In this document: positions 8,856-18,800 of the stretch, in pieces
Layout: each line of letters begins with the position of its first letter
How positions within the stretch are numbered: the stretch's first letter is position 1
From: Candidatus Brachybacter algidus
GTDB taxonomy: Bacteria > Bacteroidota > Bacteroidia > Chitinophagales > Saprospiraceae
DNA: 64,000 nucleotides
Assembly: GCA_016711705.1 (NCBI GenBank)
Contig: JADJSK010000001.1
Location: forward strand, 806,001-870,000
Direction: 5' to 3'
Made by a program: the position numbers and the translations under genes
The notes under the pieces: generated by a model
The model's database searches: none
What the model saw: only the letters and a program-made list of their open reading frames with translations
What the model was told of the DNA's origin: nothing

Positions 8856-11129
8856 TTAATTAGCATTCGCTACATTCCTCCTGATTATATTCAATGCAGC
8901 ACCCGCCTTAAACCATTCGATCTGTTGTTGATTAAATGTGTGATTGACAGGGAAGCTATCCTGAGATCCGTCGATATGGTTTAAAACCAGTATCAAAGGA
9001 GTGTTTGGTGCAAACTGAGTTAAGCCAATGATGTCTATCGTATCGTCTTCTCTAATTTTATCGTAATCGGCAGGATCTGAGAAGGTCAATGCCAACATGC
9101 CTTGTTTCTTAAGGTTGGTTTCGTGGATTCTGGCAAATGATTTAACCAGGACCGCTCTTACGCCAAGGAAGCGTGGTTCCATAGCTGCATGTTCTCTTGA
9201 ACTACCTTCACCATAATTTTCATCACCGACTACGATGGAACCAACTCCTGCAGCTTTGTAAGCGCGTTGAGTTGCAGGAACAGGACCATATTCACCTGTC
9301 AATTGATTTTTAACATTATCTGCGGTGTCATTGGCGAAGTTGATGGCGCCAATAAGCATGTTGTTTGAGATATTGTCCAGATGCCCTCTGAATTTCAACC
9401 ATGGACCTGCCATTGAAATATGGTCAGTAGTACATTTGCCTTTGGCTTTGATCAGCAATTTCAAGCCTTTAAGATCGGTTCCTTCCCATTCTGCAAATGG
9501 CTTCAACAATTGCAATCTATTAGAATCAGGATTCACAACTACTGAAACTCCTGAACCATCTTCCACCGGTTTTTGATAACCCGGATCCTCTACGTCAAAA
9601 CCTCTTGGAGGCAATTCGTAACCAGTCGGTTCATCCAACATAACTTCTTGTCCAAGTTCATTGGTTAAAGTATCCGTCAGTGGATTGAAACTTAAGTCAC
9701 CTGCGATGGCAAGCGCTGTTACCAATTCAGGAGAACCAACGAAAGCAAAGGTATTTGGATTACCGTCAGCTCTTTTCGCAAAGTTCCTGTTGAAAGAGTG
9801 GACGATGGTATTTTTTTCTTGTTTCTCCGCTCCTACCCTAGCCCACATGCCTATACAAGGTCCGCAAGCATTGGCAAAAACAGTTCCACCCATAGATTCA
9901 AAAATATCGATCAAACCGTCGCGCTGGATCGTAAAACGAACTTGCTCAGAACCCGGTGTAATTGTAAATTCAGATTTAGTTTTTAAGCCTTTTTCAATTA
10001 CCTGATTGGCTATTGAAGCAGCTCTTGAAATGTCTTCATAAGAAGAATTGGTGCAAGAACCGATCAAACCAACCTCTATTTTCATTGGCCAGCCATTTTC
10101 CAAGGCAACTTCCTTCATTTTTGAAATAGGAGTCGCTTTATCAGGAGTGAAAGGACCGTTTAAATGCGGTTCCAAGGTATTAAGATCAATCTCAATGACC
10201 TGATCAAAGTATTTTTCAGGATTGTCATAGACTTCTTTATCAGCCTTTAAGTAATCAGCAATGCCATTGGCCATATCAGCTATCTCCGCACGACCAGTTG
10301 ATCTAAGGTATCTATCCATTGATTCATCATACCCAAAAGTTGAAGTCGTCGCTCCGACTTCTGCACCCATGTTACAAATCGTTCCTTTTCCGGTACATGA
10401 CAAAGCATCAGCTCCATCGCCAAAATATTCTACAATAGCGCCTGTACCCCCTTTTACAGTGAGGATACCTGCCACTTTAAGAATTACATCTTTAGCACTC
10501 GCCCAACCGGATAATTTACCGGTCAGTTTAATACCGATCAACTTTGGGAATTTCAATTCCCAGGCAAGACCTGCCATAACATCGCAAGCATCTGCACCAC
10601 CGACTCCGATGGCAACCATTCCAAGTCCACCGGCATTCACCGTATGAGAATCTGTTCCGATCATCATTCCTCCAGGAAATGCATAATTCTCAAGCACTAC
10701 CTGGTGAATGATACCTGCACCCGGATGCCAAAATCCAATACCATATTTATTAGAAACAGAAGAGAGGAAGTTGTACACCTCGGCATTATCGGCTTCTGCT
10801 GCTGTAAGGTCAGTTTCAGAACCAACCTTAGCCACAATTAAGTGATCACAGTGGACCGTGCTCGGTACAGCTACTTGTGGACGACCAGCCTGCATAAATT
10901 GTAATAAAGCCATTTGTGCAGTAGCATCTTGCATGGCAACTCTATCAGGAGCAAAAAACACATAATCCTCACCTCTTTTAAAATCCTGCATTGGACTATC
11001 TTCATGCACATGGGCATACAAGATCTTTTCAGAGAGCGTCAATGGTCTGTTAAGAAAGTTCTTCGCAGTATCTACTTTTTGCTTGAAACCGGCATAAACA
11101 TTACGCACCATTTCTATGTCAAAAGCCAT
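8856..11129 (-). CDS. acnA: Aconitate hydratase
   Basis: This 757-residue aconitase interconverts citrate and isocitrate in the TCA cycle. It is of the mitochondrial-like type common in Bacteroidota. The three cysteines binding the 4Fe-4S cluster lie in GSCTNSSYED (near 357) and NACGPCIGMW (near 420). Substrate-binding segments STVHCDHLIVA (about 90-100), GTDSHTVNAGGLGM (about 157-170) and, in the swivel domain, GDENYGEGSSREHAAMEPR (about 635-653) are intact. The start ATG is followed by AFDIEMVRNVYAGF, typical of the family. The gene stands alone and converges on pyrD through a shared terminator. Confidence 0.97.
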   Translation of the reverse strand: MAFDIEMVRNVYAGFKQKVDTAKNFLNRPLTLSEKILYAHVHEDSPMQDFKRGEDYVFFAPDRVAMQDATAQMALLQFMQAGRPQVAVPSTVHCDHLIVAKVGSETDLTAAEADNAEVYNFLSSVSNKYGIGFWHPGAGIIHQVVLENYAFPGGMMIGTDSHTVNAGGLGMVAIGVGGADACDVMAGLAWELKFPKLIGIKLTGKLSGWASAKDVILKVAGILTVKGGTGAIVEYFGDGADALSCTGKGTICNMGAEVGATTSTFGYDESMDRYLRSTGRAEIADMANGIADYLKADKEVYDNPEKYFDQVIEIDLNTLEPHLNGPFTPDKATPISKMKEVALENGWPMKIEVGLIGSCTNSSYEDISRAASIANQVIEKGLKTKSEFTITPGSEQVRFTIQRDGLIDIFESMGGTVFANACGPCIGMWARVGAEKQEKNTIVHSFNRNFAKRADGNPNTFAFVGSPELVTALAIAGDLSFNPLTDTLTNELGQEVMLDEPTGYELPPRGFDVEDPGYQKPVEDGSGVSVVVNPDSNRLQLLKPFAEWEGTDLKGLKLLIKAKGKCTTDHISMAGPWLKFRGHLDNISNNMLIGAINFANDTADNVKNQLTGEYGPVPATQRAYKAAGVGSIVVGDENYGEGSSREHAAMEPRFLGVRAVLVKSFARIHETNLKKQGMLALTFSDPADYDKIREDDTIDIIGLTQFAPNTPLILVLNHIDGSQDSFPVNHTFNQQQIEWFKAGAALNIIRRNVANAN

Positions 11130-11626
11130 AATAATTATAGTTTAATTTATATTTTAAAGAGGGAATTCAATTAAAATGCAATTTTAGCAATAAATTTATT
11201 GATAAAGGTAGTATGAACACCGTATGTTAAAAGTAAACATAATTTAGAACTTGTTTAAATAACTATCAAAAATTACCTTTGCCCGAATCCACAATTGAGA
11301 TTTACCCTTAAATAAAAATAAAATGGAATAGTTTTTAACCCGGATTAAAGTAGAAATAATTTGAATCATGTCTGATAATCAAGGCATTTAATTGATTTTA
11401 CTTAATTTAGCATTAGGTCCAAAAATTTATAGGTAGGTTTTCAAAAAACATAAGTTTTAAGCCGTGACTTCTAGACCATCAGAAGTCTAGCATTCTTTAT
11501 CACGACATCCAATGATATCCATAAGATTTCATATTTAATATCAGTTCAACCAACTGAGTCTCTAGTTGTTTAAAACATAATTTTTAAACCGTCAATGATC
11601 TAGAAGGACGCCCGTTAATTTGTTTT
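11130..11626. other. Intergenic stretch with no recognised gene
   Basis: AT-rich sequence upstream of aconitase on one side and of a decayed ligase gene on the other. A TACCTTTG motif matching the Bacteroidota -7 consensus lies near 11273 on the plus strand, with no intact gene close downstream. Nothing else is seen. Confidence 0.5.
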
Positions 11627-13596
11627 AAATGGTCACCATCAAAAGATTTACAGTTACTAGTCTGATGTCAGAAGGAAATTATGCTGTCTCTGCAAATTAT
11701 TATAAGTGAACAGAATTGGCTATTTTATAAGTAATAATTGATAAAGGTTTAAAGAAATTTAGGATCTGGAATGGAGCATCGATCAAAAAGAATTATTCTG
11801 GAGCGAACTTTTTGATTGGTTTGAATTGAAATACGAGGGTGATAGATTACCTGCTAACCGAGGTGATAAGATGCCGGATATAGAATGGTTCCCAAATGTA
11901 AAACTCAATTTTGCGGAGAATCTGACCAGATATGCTGAAGACTCAAAGATTGCTATCATATCTGTAGAAGAATCCGGCCTAAATAAAAATCTTATACTTG
12001 GAAAGAACTTATGACATTAGCCGCTAACATTCAAGTTACAATTCGAGGCTTGGGGTTTAGTGCCCGGAGACAGAATTTGTGGCGTCTTACCTAATGCCTA
12101 TGAAACGTCTGCTGCATTTCTAGCTGCGGCAGCAAGTGGGTTGATCTGGTCTTGTTGTTCACCGGATTTTGGAATAGAAAGTATCCTGGACAGGTTTGAG
12201 CAAATTTCCCAAAAGTAATATTTATTGTAGATGACTATAATTATGGAGGAAAGAATTTGATCTGCATGAGAAAAATCAACAATTGATCGATAAATTAAAA
12301 ACTGTCAATTATACACTTAACTTATCGCATGATTCTTCCAATGAAAATCCGGTAGGAATATACATAAAGGATATTCAAGTTACCCAAAGCGCATTAAATT
12401 ACGTGAGACTTCCGTTCTCAAGTCCATTATGGGTGCTTTATTCATCAGGAACTACAGGGGCTCCAAAAGCTATAACGCATTCTCATGGAGGTGTTTTGCT
12501 TGAATTAAATAAATATCATGCCTTTCACAACGATGTTAAGAAAGATGAATTGTTTTTCTGGTACACCACGACAGGATGGATGATGTGGAATTTTCTACAT
12601 GGGGCGTGGTTAAGAGGAGCTCCGATATTGATATATGATGGAAGTCCGGCTTATCCTGAAGTGGACTTCATTTGGAAAATGGCATCTGAACTCAAGGTTA
12701 ATCATTTTGGAACAAGTGCTCCTTATATCCTTGCCAACAGAAAAGCAGGAATGAACCCTAAGGTAAATTACGATCTCAGTAAGCTCAGATCCATAGGTTC
12801 GACAGGTTCACCCTTGCCTCCTGAAGGATTCGATTATGTGTATGAAAAAATCAAAGATGACGTGTGGTTGACTTCTATGAGCGGCGGAACAGATGTTTGC
12901 ACAGCATTTGTGGGCGGATGCATAGTTAGACCGGTTTATGAAGGGGAAATCCAGTGCAGAGCTTTGGGATGCGCACTATATTGTCTGGATGAAGACGGCA
13001 ATAAATTAGAAAATGAGGAAGGGGAAATGGTCATAACAGAATCGATGCCGTGTATGCCAATTTATTTTTGGAACGATGAAGCAAAAGTCCGATACAAAGA
13101 AAGTTATTTCGAAATGTACGATGGCCTTTGGAGGCATGGAGATTGGATCAAAGTCACTCCCAATGATGGGATCGTGATCTATGGCCGCTCAGACGCCACT
13201 TTAAACAAACAAGGCATCAGAATCGGTACCAGTGAAATATACAGAAGCTTAGACAATATTGAAGAGATTGTTGACAGTCTGATTGTAAATATTGAGAAAA
13301 AAGATGGCGATCACTTTATGCCTTTATTTGTAATGTTAAAAGAAGGAATTATCCTGGATGACATACTCAAAAAACGCATAAAAAGCCAATTAAGGAGTGA
13401 TTATTCACCGCGACATGTTCCTGATGAAATCATTCAGGTAGCTGATATTCCATACACTTTGAGTGGCAAAAAAATGGAAACACCTATCAAAAAGATCTTG
13501 ATGGGAAGGCCTGTTGAAAAATGTGTTAATCCTGATACGATGCGCAATCCTTCCAGTATCGACTACTTTGTTCAATTGGCTAAAGAAATAAATTAA
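11627..13596 (+). pseudogene. Acetoacetate--CoA ligase, decayed at the 5' third
   Basis: The 3' part (12283-13596, 437 codons) is intact and carries the adenylation motif LYSSGTTGAPKAITHSHGG, GGTDVCTAF, the RHGDWIKV/YGRSDATLNKQG hinge region and the catalytic-lysine segment LSGKKMETPIKK. Upstream the same protein continues but in pieces: LWNWSI-like WSID near 11780, WFPNVKLNFAENL at 11890-11930, and, after frame changes, GVLPNAYETSAAFLAAAASG near 12087-12140 and WSCCSPDFGIESILDRF near 12150-12200. Stops and frameshifts occur near 11760, 12003, 12217 and 12257, and even WSPSKDLQ near 11630 resembles the family start. The enzyme would activate acetoacetate to acetoacetyl-CoA. With several separate lesions this looks like real decay rather than one sequencing error. 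Confidence 0.82.
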
Positions 13597-13627
13597 TTTG
13601 AATTTCTCTATCTTAATTTCAAATGTT

Positions 13628-13635
13628 TACATTTG
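13628..13635 (+). promoter_or_regulatory. Bacteroidota -7 element TACATTTG
   Basis: Exact match to TAnnTTTG, 16 bp before the start codon of the DUF1573 lipoprotein. No clear -33 partner at the usual spacing. Confidence 0.5.
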
Positions 13636-13650
13636 CGAAAAATAAATAAT

Positions 13651-14064
13651 ATGAAATTATATAACAGTGTTATACTTCTTGCACTTATGATTCTTGCTTT
13701 TGCATCTTGCAAAAATGATGGAGCTTCAGGAAACGTAAATGGAGCGAACAAAAATCAGGAAGGTGTTTTTCTTGATTACCCTGTCAAAGATTTAGGGAAA
13801 ATCCCAAGAGATGTTCCATTTCATACAACACTTGTCATCACTAATAATAAACCTGACACAATTATAATGCTACCAATGTCAACAACATGTGATTGTATGA
13901 AGGTAAAACTTAGCAAAATGCATATTGGCCCAAAGGATACGGCAAGTATCTCAGTTGTTTTTGATGCACATATTCCCGGTTTCTTCGACAAGGATATTTA
14001 TATTAATTATGTTGGACAAGATTCTGTATTTATGGGTAAGATAAAGGGGCATGTGATGCAGTAA
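13651..14064 (+). CDS. DUF1573-family lipoprotein
   Basis: The ATG at 13651 gives 137 residues starting MKLYNSVILLALMILAFASC, a lipoprotein signal with Cys20 as the lipidated residue. An upstream TTG at 13633 lies inside the -7 promoter element and is rejected. The mature part has the DUF1573 pattern: VKDLGKIPRDVPFHTTLVITNN, then STTCDCMKVKLS, then PKDTASISVVFD, an immunoglobulin-like fold found in many Bacteroidota surface or periplasmic proteins of unknown function. Expected location is the outer membrane or periplasm. The gene is monocistronic and is followed by the palindromic repeat array. Confidence 0.85.
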   Translation: MKLYNSVILLALMILAFASCKNDGASGNVNGANKNQEGVFLDYPVKDLGKIPRDVPFHTTLVITNNKPDTIIMLPMSTTCDCMKVKLSKMHIGPKDTASISVVFDAHIPGFFDKDIYINYVGQDSVFMGKIKGHVMQ

Positions 14065-14076
14065 AAAATATAAACA

Positions 14077-14760
14077 GGACTAAAACCCGATTTTTTCTGC
14101 TATCCTAATCCATTGGTTAAAACCAATGGCAATTTATTTGTTAATCTCCAATGGGTAAAAAAAAGCTCTATTTAAATTACCGTCGGTTTTAACCGACGGA
14201 CTATCATTAATACTCACTTCCGACTTTAATCGCTTTAAAATTTGTTCGACTTAACTGCTTTAGCTGTTCAATTCCATAAGGGGACTAAAGTCCGATTTTC
14301 TCTTTAATACTTATCCGTTGGTTAGAACCAACGGCAATTTATTTAGCTATTCTTCAGCATTAAAATAGAAATCGATGGGTATTTTACCGTCGGTTTTAAC
14401 TGACGGACATTCAGTTCCAACACTTCCGACTTCAGTCGCTTTAAAAACCTTGTTCGACTTAACTGCTTTAGCTGTTCAATCCCTTAAGGGGACTAAAGTC
14501 CGATTTTCTCCACAATTATTATCCGTTGGTTAAAACCAACGGCAATTTATTTAGCTATTCTTCAGCATTGAAAAAGAAATAGAAGGGTATTTTGCCGTCG
14601 GTTTTAACCGACGGACATTCAGTTCCAACACTTCCGACTTCAGTCGCTTTAAAAACCTTGTTCGACTTAACTGCTTTAGCTGTTCAATTCCTTATGGGGA
14701 CTAAAGTCCGATTTTCTCTTTAATACTTATCCGTTGGTTAAAACCAAGGCAATTTATTGG
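14077..14760 (+). repeat. Tandem array of about 207-bp palindrome-bearing units
   Basis: At least three full units plus a partial one recur with starts (GGACTAAA) at 14077, 14282, 14490 and 14699, a period of 205-209 bp. Each unit holds several inverted repeats: CCGTTGGTTAAAACCAACGG, CCGTCGGTTTTAACCGACGG, GGACTAAAGTCC and CCGACTTCAGTCG, plus the constant tract TTCGACTTAACTGCTTTAGC. The first unit is the most diverged and the last is truncated with a damaged palindrome (AAAACCAAGG). No open frame crosses it. It lies between two lipoprotein genes. Confidence 0.9.
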
Positions 14761-14790
14761 CAACACTTCATTATTTAAAAAGAAATTGAT

Positions 14791-15258
14791 CTATTGCCTT
14801 CTAAAGAAATTTGCGCAGATATCTCTACCGATATCATTACAAACAAATTTATTATCACACATATTGAATTTTCCGGTCAATTCATTGACAATTGGTAGAG
14901 TAATAATTTGAAGTCCATCTGTGTTTGCTTGTAATTTCCAAGTACCGTTCATATATGGCATCTCATCTTTCAATACTTTAAATGTGCTATCAGACATAAA
15001 TTCTACTGTTAAACCTAAATTGCTTTTAAGGTCCTGCTCCAAATTTGGAAAACAAATTTGTTTAAACCATTTCCACTTTCCTACAAGACGGAAATTTATA
15101 GCATCTGCAGTATTAATGACTATTTCCTTACAAAATACAATTGAATATAAATCAGGATCTATTTCATTCGTCTCCTTTTGGCAAGAAGTAATTGAAAAAA
15201 ATAAAAATAAGCAAGATGATATTATACATGAAATGAATAATAATTTTTTGATGGTAAT
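14791..15258 (-). CDS. Lipocalin-like lipoprotein lacking a standard start codon
   Basis: The frame reads KKLLFISCIISSC, LFLFFSITSCQKE (a lipoprotein signal with lipobox ITSC), then RLVGKWKWF, VEFMSDSTFKVLKDEM and MNGTWKLQANTDGLQIITL, the strand pattern of small lipocalin-like Bacteroidota lipoproteins. The frame is closed upstream by TGA at 15259-15261, and the first codons are ATT ACC ATC AAA AAA, so no ATG, GTG or TTG precedes the signal peptide. Either ATT or ATC is used, or a base was lost (an ATG overlaps the stop one frame away). A TTG-initiated version at 15042 would delete the signal peptide and is unlikely. Function unknown. Confidence 0.5.
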   Translation of the reverse strand: MTIKKLLFISCIISSCLFLFFSITSCQKETNEIDPDLYSIVFCKEIVINTADAINFRLVGKWKWFKQICFPNLEQDLKSNLGLTVEFMSDSTFKVLKDEMPYMNGTWKLQANTDGLQIITLPIVNELTGKFNMCDNKFVCNDIGRDICANFFRRQ

Positions 15259-15545
15259 TCATGGAATAATATTAAAACAATAATACTTTTTCTGATTAAA
15301 AGACACCCAGGCAATCACCACATACAATTTGATGGACGGGCAAACCTCAAAAAAAGAGGAAGTCCTTTGCCTTATTATATCAATAAATAAAGATATTTAA
15401 TTAAAATCATAAATCCATGATAAAGTTAGAAATCAAAAATTAGAAATTAGAATGAACGCTATCATCGGAGCGTACCATTTAACATCCAACATCCAAAATC
15501 CAACATTTATTCGCCTCATTACCCATTACTCATCTCCCGACCACC

Positions 15546-15809
15546 TTACTTCCCTCCCGTAACGATCAATCCCGGTGTATTAAAATCAAGACTATACATC
15601 GTAAATATATTAAACAACTCTTCACCCGGAACATGGGAAATATTTCTACTAAATTTCAAATTGTAACTTCCTGTATTATTCTGTAGCTTAAAATTTGTAT
15701 TATTCAACTGGTTCTTCTTTTGAATAAAAGCCGGCTGAACCATTTGAAAATAGGCTTGATAATTATATGGTTGAAAGGAAGTGGGCGCGCCAGATAGTCC
15801 ATCGCCCAA
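15546..15809 (-). CDS. C-terminal end of the giant TANFOR-like protein, in shifted frame
   Basis: The preceding frame (15704-21634) reads YNWAMDYL and then drifts into basic, low-quality sequence. This frame reads MGDGLSGAPTSFQPYNYQAY and continues with normal composition to SLDFNTPGLIVTGGK. Adding one base near 15797-15803, next to the GGCGCGCC tract, would join them as DYLSGAPTSF. It therefore belongs to the large gene. No T9SS sorting domain is visible at this C-terminus. Confidence 0.65.
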   Translation of the reverse strand: MGDGLSGAPTSFQPYNYQAYFQMVQPAFIQKKNQLNNTNFKLQNNTGSYNLKFSRNISHVPGEELFNIFTMYSLDFNTPGLIVTGGK

Positions 15810-18800
15810 TTATAAACAACTTCCTTATCCTTGCCTATTTCATGATGTACATCATATTTTACAGTAAAATTGCTGGAAGGGCCAGACCCATCTAAAAAAT
15901 TAATGTTGCCAAACATACCTGTATTAAAATAATAATTCACGGAGGTTAAATTCCCTGTGGACATATAATTCTGCCAGAGTGCGCTAATTTCACCCTCTGT
16001 CAAAGGTGGTTTCAGATTGGTATCAATATTCTGCTTTTTTATTCTGTGAACCATATTTTGACTCCATTCCAACTTCAGGTCTTGTGGCCAATCCCAGTTA
16101 AAAAAGCCACCTTGAACCGTATTTTCATAATAATCCTGAAAGCCCCAAATTTTAGGTTCGGCTTTATTATCGTGATATGTTTTATTAAATAAATCAAGTA
16201 CTCTAATACGCGGCTCGAAAAGCAAGTCCTCATTTTGAGATATCCCGGGATAAAAGTTTTGAAAATCACGTTGCTCAAAACCTTCATTGATTGTCATATT
16301 GACATTTAGCTTATTGCCATAGGAAGAATTAATATGTGTGTATTGTGTCCCTTGCAGGCTGGCTGCCTGCATCTTCGCCTTGAGCGTATTGAACTTTGAA
16401 GTTCTAAAATAGGTATGATACAATAGAAATTCATTTCCTTCTATTTGCTCCCCCGGAGGTATTAGCGTTAAATTAGCCTGCAATAATTCATCTTCAGTAT
16501 TGAGGATATCTAAAGTATTTCGTAAGGCAACAGCTGTGAGCATATTCGGATTCTTTCTAATGATCTGCATGGCATATATTGCTTCATTTTCCAATGTAGG
16601 CATAGCGAAGGATAGATGTGGGTTACTTCCCCCACTATTATTTGTAAAGTTTACGTCTGTGACACTTTGGTCATCCAATTTTGTAAACCGTATCTTATAT
16701 TGCATTGGTTGTCCTCCAAATAGACTTGTCGCCGGGAAATAATGATCCTGAGGTAAAGCCTGGGTAAAATATACTTTACCAAGATTCAATTCATTTTGAA
16801 GATAAAATCTTTCAAAAGGTAAAGGCACAGTATATTGTACGAATTCGTAGAGGTCCGGCGGCCAACTACCGGTTTTAAAACGGACTATCGTATCCTGAGA
16901 CCAGATCCTATTATCAACCCTTAGCCAATTATTTGTTTGAAGGTCCCATGCTTGCACTTTCATATTTATGGTGTAATATCTATTTTGCTGCAACATTTGA
17001 ACTGGGCGCACGACCATAGCATCATGAACATCCTCATTTAACCATCTTATCGGTTGGCAGGAAACAGTGTTTTTACTACCAAAATCCTCTTTCAAGGTGT
17101 AACTAATTTCAGGTCTATACTTGTAGTTGACAACGTTGGTGACTTCTCCATCTGTATCAAAAATGGGTGTGGGTATCACAATATCTTCACCCATAGGTAG
17201 CACAAAACGGGTTAATACCCTCGCTGATGGAATGACATCTCTTTCATCCTGACTTGGATCTATATGTTCGAAAAAGTCGATACCTGCCAAAGGATCATTG
17301 GAAACCGGGGAACATCTCTCTCCCACTGATAAATTAAAGGAGCTACTGCCTTCAAGTTTCCCACCCAATAGTGAGAAATATACAGCGGCCTGACCATGAA
17401 AATAAGATGGGGATGGAGCCCCTCCGGATAATGCGATAGCTGCAGCAAGAGAAAATAGATTAAATTTTTGCTCAACACCAAATACCTTAATCCTTACACC
17501 AACTGAGCCCTCTAACCCGGCATAGGCCTGGCCTTCAGCATACCAGCCATTGATGCCTTTTGCTCTTCCTGTATTGGCACAGGTCACGTCCTGTTTTGTG
17601 ATGTTCATATCATATCCTAAATATACAGAAAGTGCCGCATATATAATTCTGGCATCTATAGAGGCATTAAGAGAGCCATATGCGCCATGTGAGAAACCTG
17701 CACCCGATTCATAATCTACACCTCCACCTTGTGCATTGACATTAGTGGCACTGGTAGTTCCATCCAAATCTCCTGATGGATTGTTAAGAATATTCTGGAC
17801 TTCAAGTGGAAGTGGCGGCAGGCTGGTAGGCACACCATGACCTACCATCATGTACAATTTGAAATTTGCTTCAAGTATATTTTCCAATGTCAATAATGCA
17901 CTTCCTCTTGGATCATCACTGTCGTATGGATCAAAATCGGGTGCTCCCATGTAAAAATACCAAGTATCAGCACTAGCATAGAAAATACCATTGACCATTT
18001 GATTTGGAATAACAGGATTTTGCATATTTCCTACAAATGTACCGTCTCCAATATTTGCAGCCACTTTGAGTGAGCCATCCATATACCAGTCCCGCGTATC
18101 GTTCTGGGTGTAAAAGGCAAGTGCTACACCCACATACAGCTGTGGATCATTTCGCTCATTGATGGGTGTCATTACATAACCATCCCCTGTTAAGGACATC
18201 ATGTCTAAACCACCATTGACGAATTGTGCAGTAAAGGTAATATCGGCATTGAATGCTGTAGGAGTTGGCATGGTTCCTAACATAATTCCGGCCCTTATCA
18301 TGAATGAATTGTAGGTCGGCGTATATTCCGGTTCACCGGAGATCTCACCATCAATTATCGTGTAACTGGCAGTTTGTATGATGTTATAACCGACTCCTCC
18401 ACCGAAGCCGTAGATCCCTACACCTGCACATATTGGTATCGCGGCTTCAGATCCAATGATGCCATCCACATACCAATATGGGTAAAAATTTTCACTATAG
18501 GCAAAGTTCTGACCTGGCGGGACTTCAGGAGGAGTTCCATAAGTACCAAAGATCGCAGACAATCTTCCGAATATTCCGGCTATTGGTAATGTCACACTTA
18601 GTGAACCTTTAGCACCTTTGTCACGACCTCCGCCCTCTATTGGATTATTATAAAACATGATCTTTCCAAGTATGGAGAAATTTTCCTTTACCAATCCTAT
18701 GTTTATAGAGTCGAAAGTTACCCTGTCCAATCTTATTTTTTTTGCCACATTAAAAGCTCCTCCGACACCATTATCCATTATTCCCGTCAACACCTCCATA

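Noticed and set aside
9661..10005. 114-codon plus-strand frame within aconitase
   Set aside because: Antisense shadow of a gene with fully conserved iron-sulphur motifs.
14077..14760. Palindromic tandem repeats considered as CRISPR
   Set aside because: Units of about 207 bp are similar throughout; there are no short repeats with unrelated spacers and no cas genes nearby.
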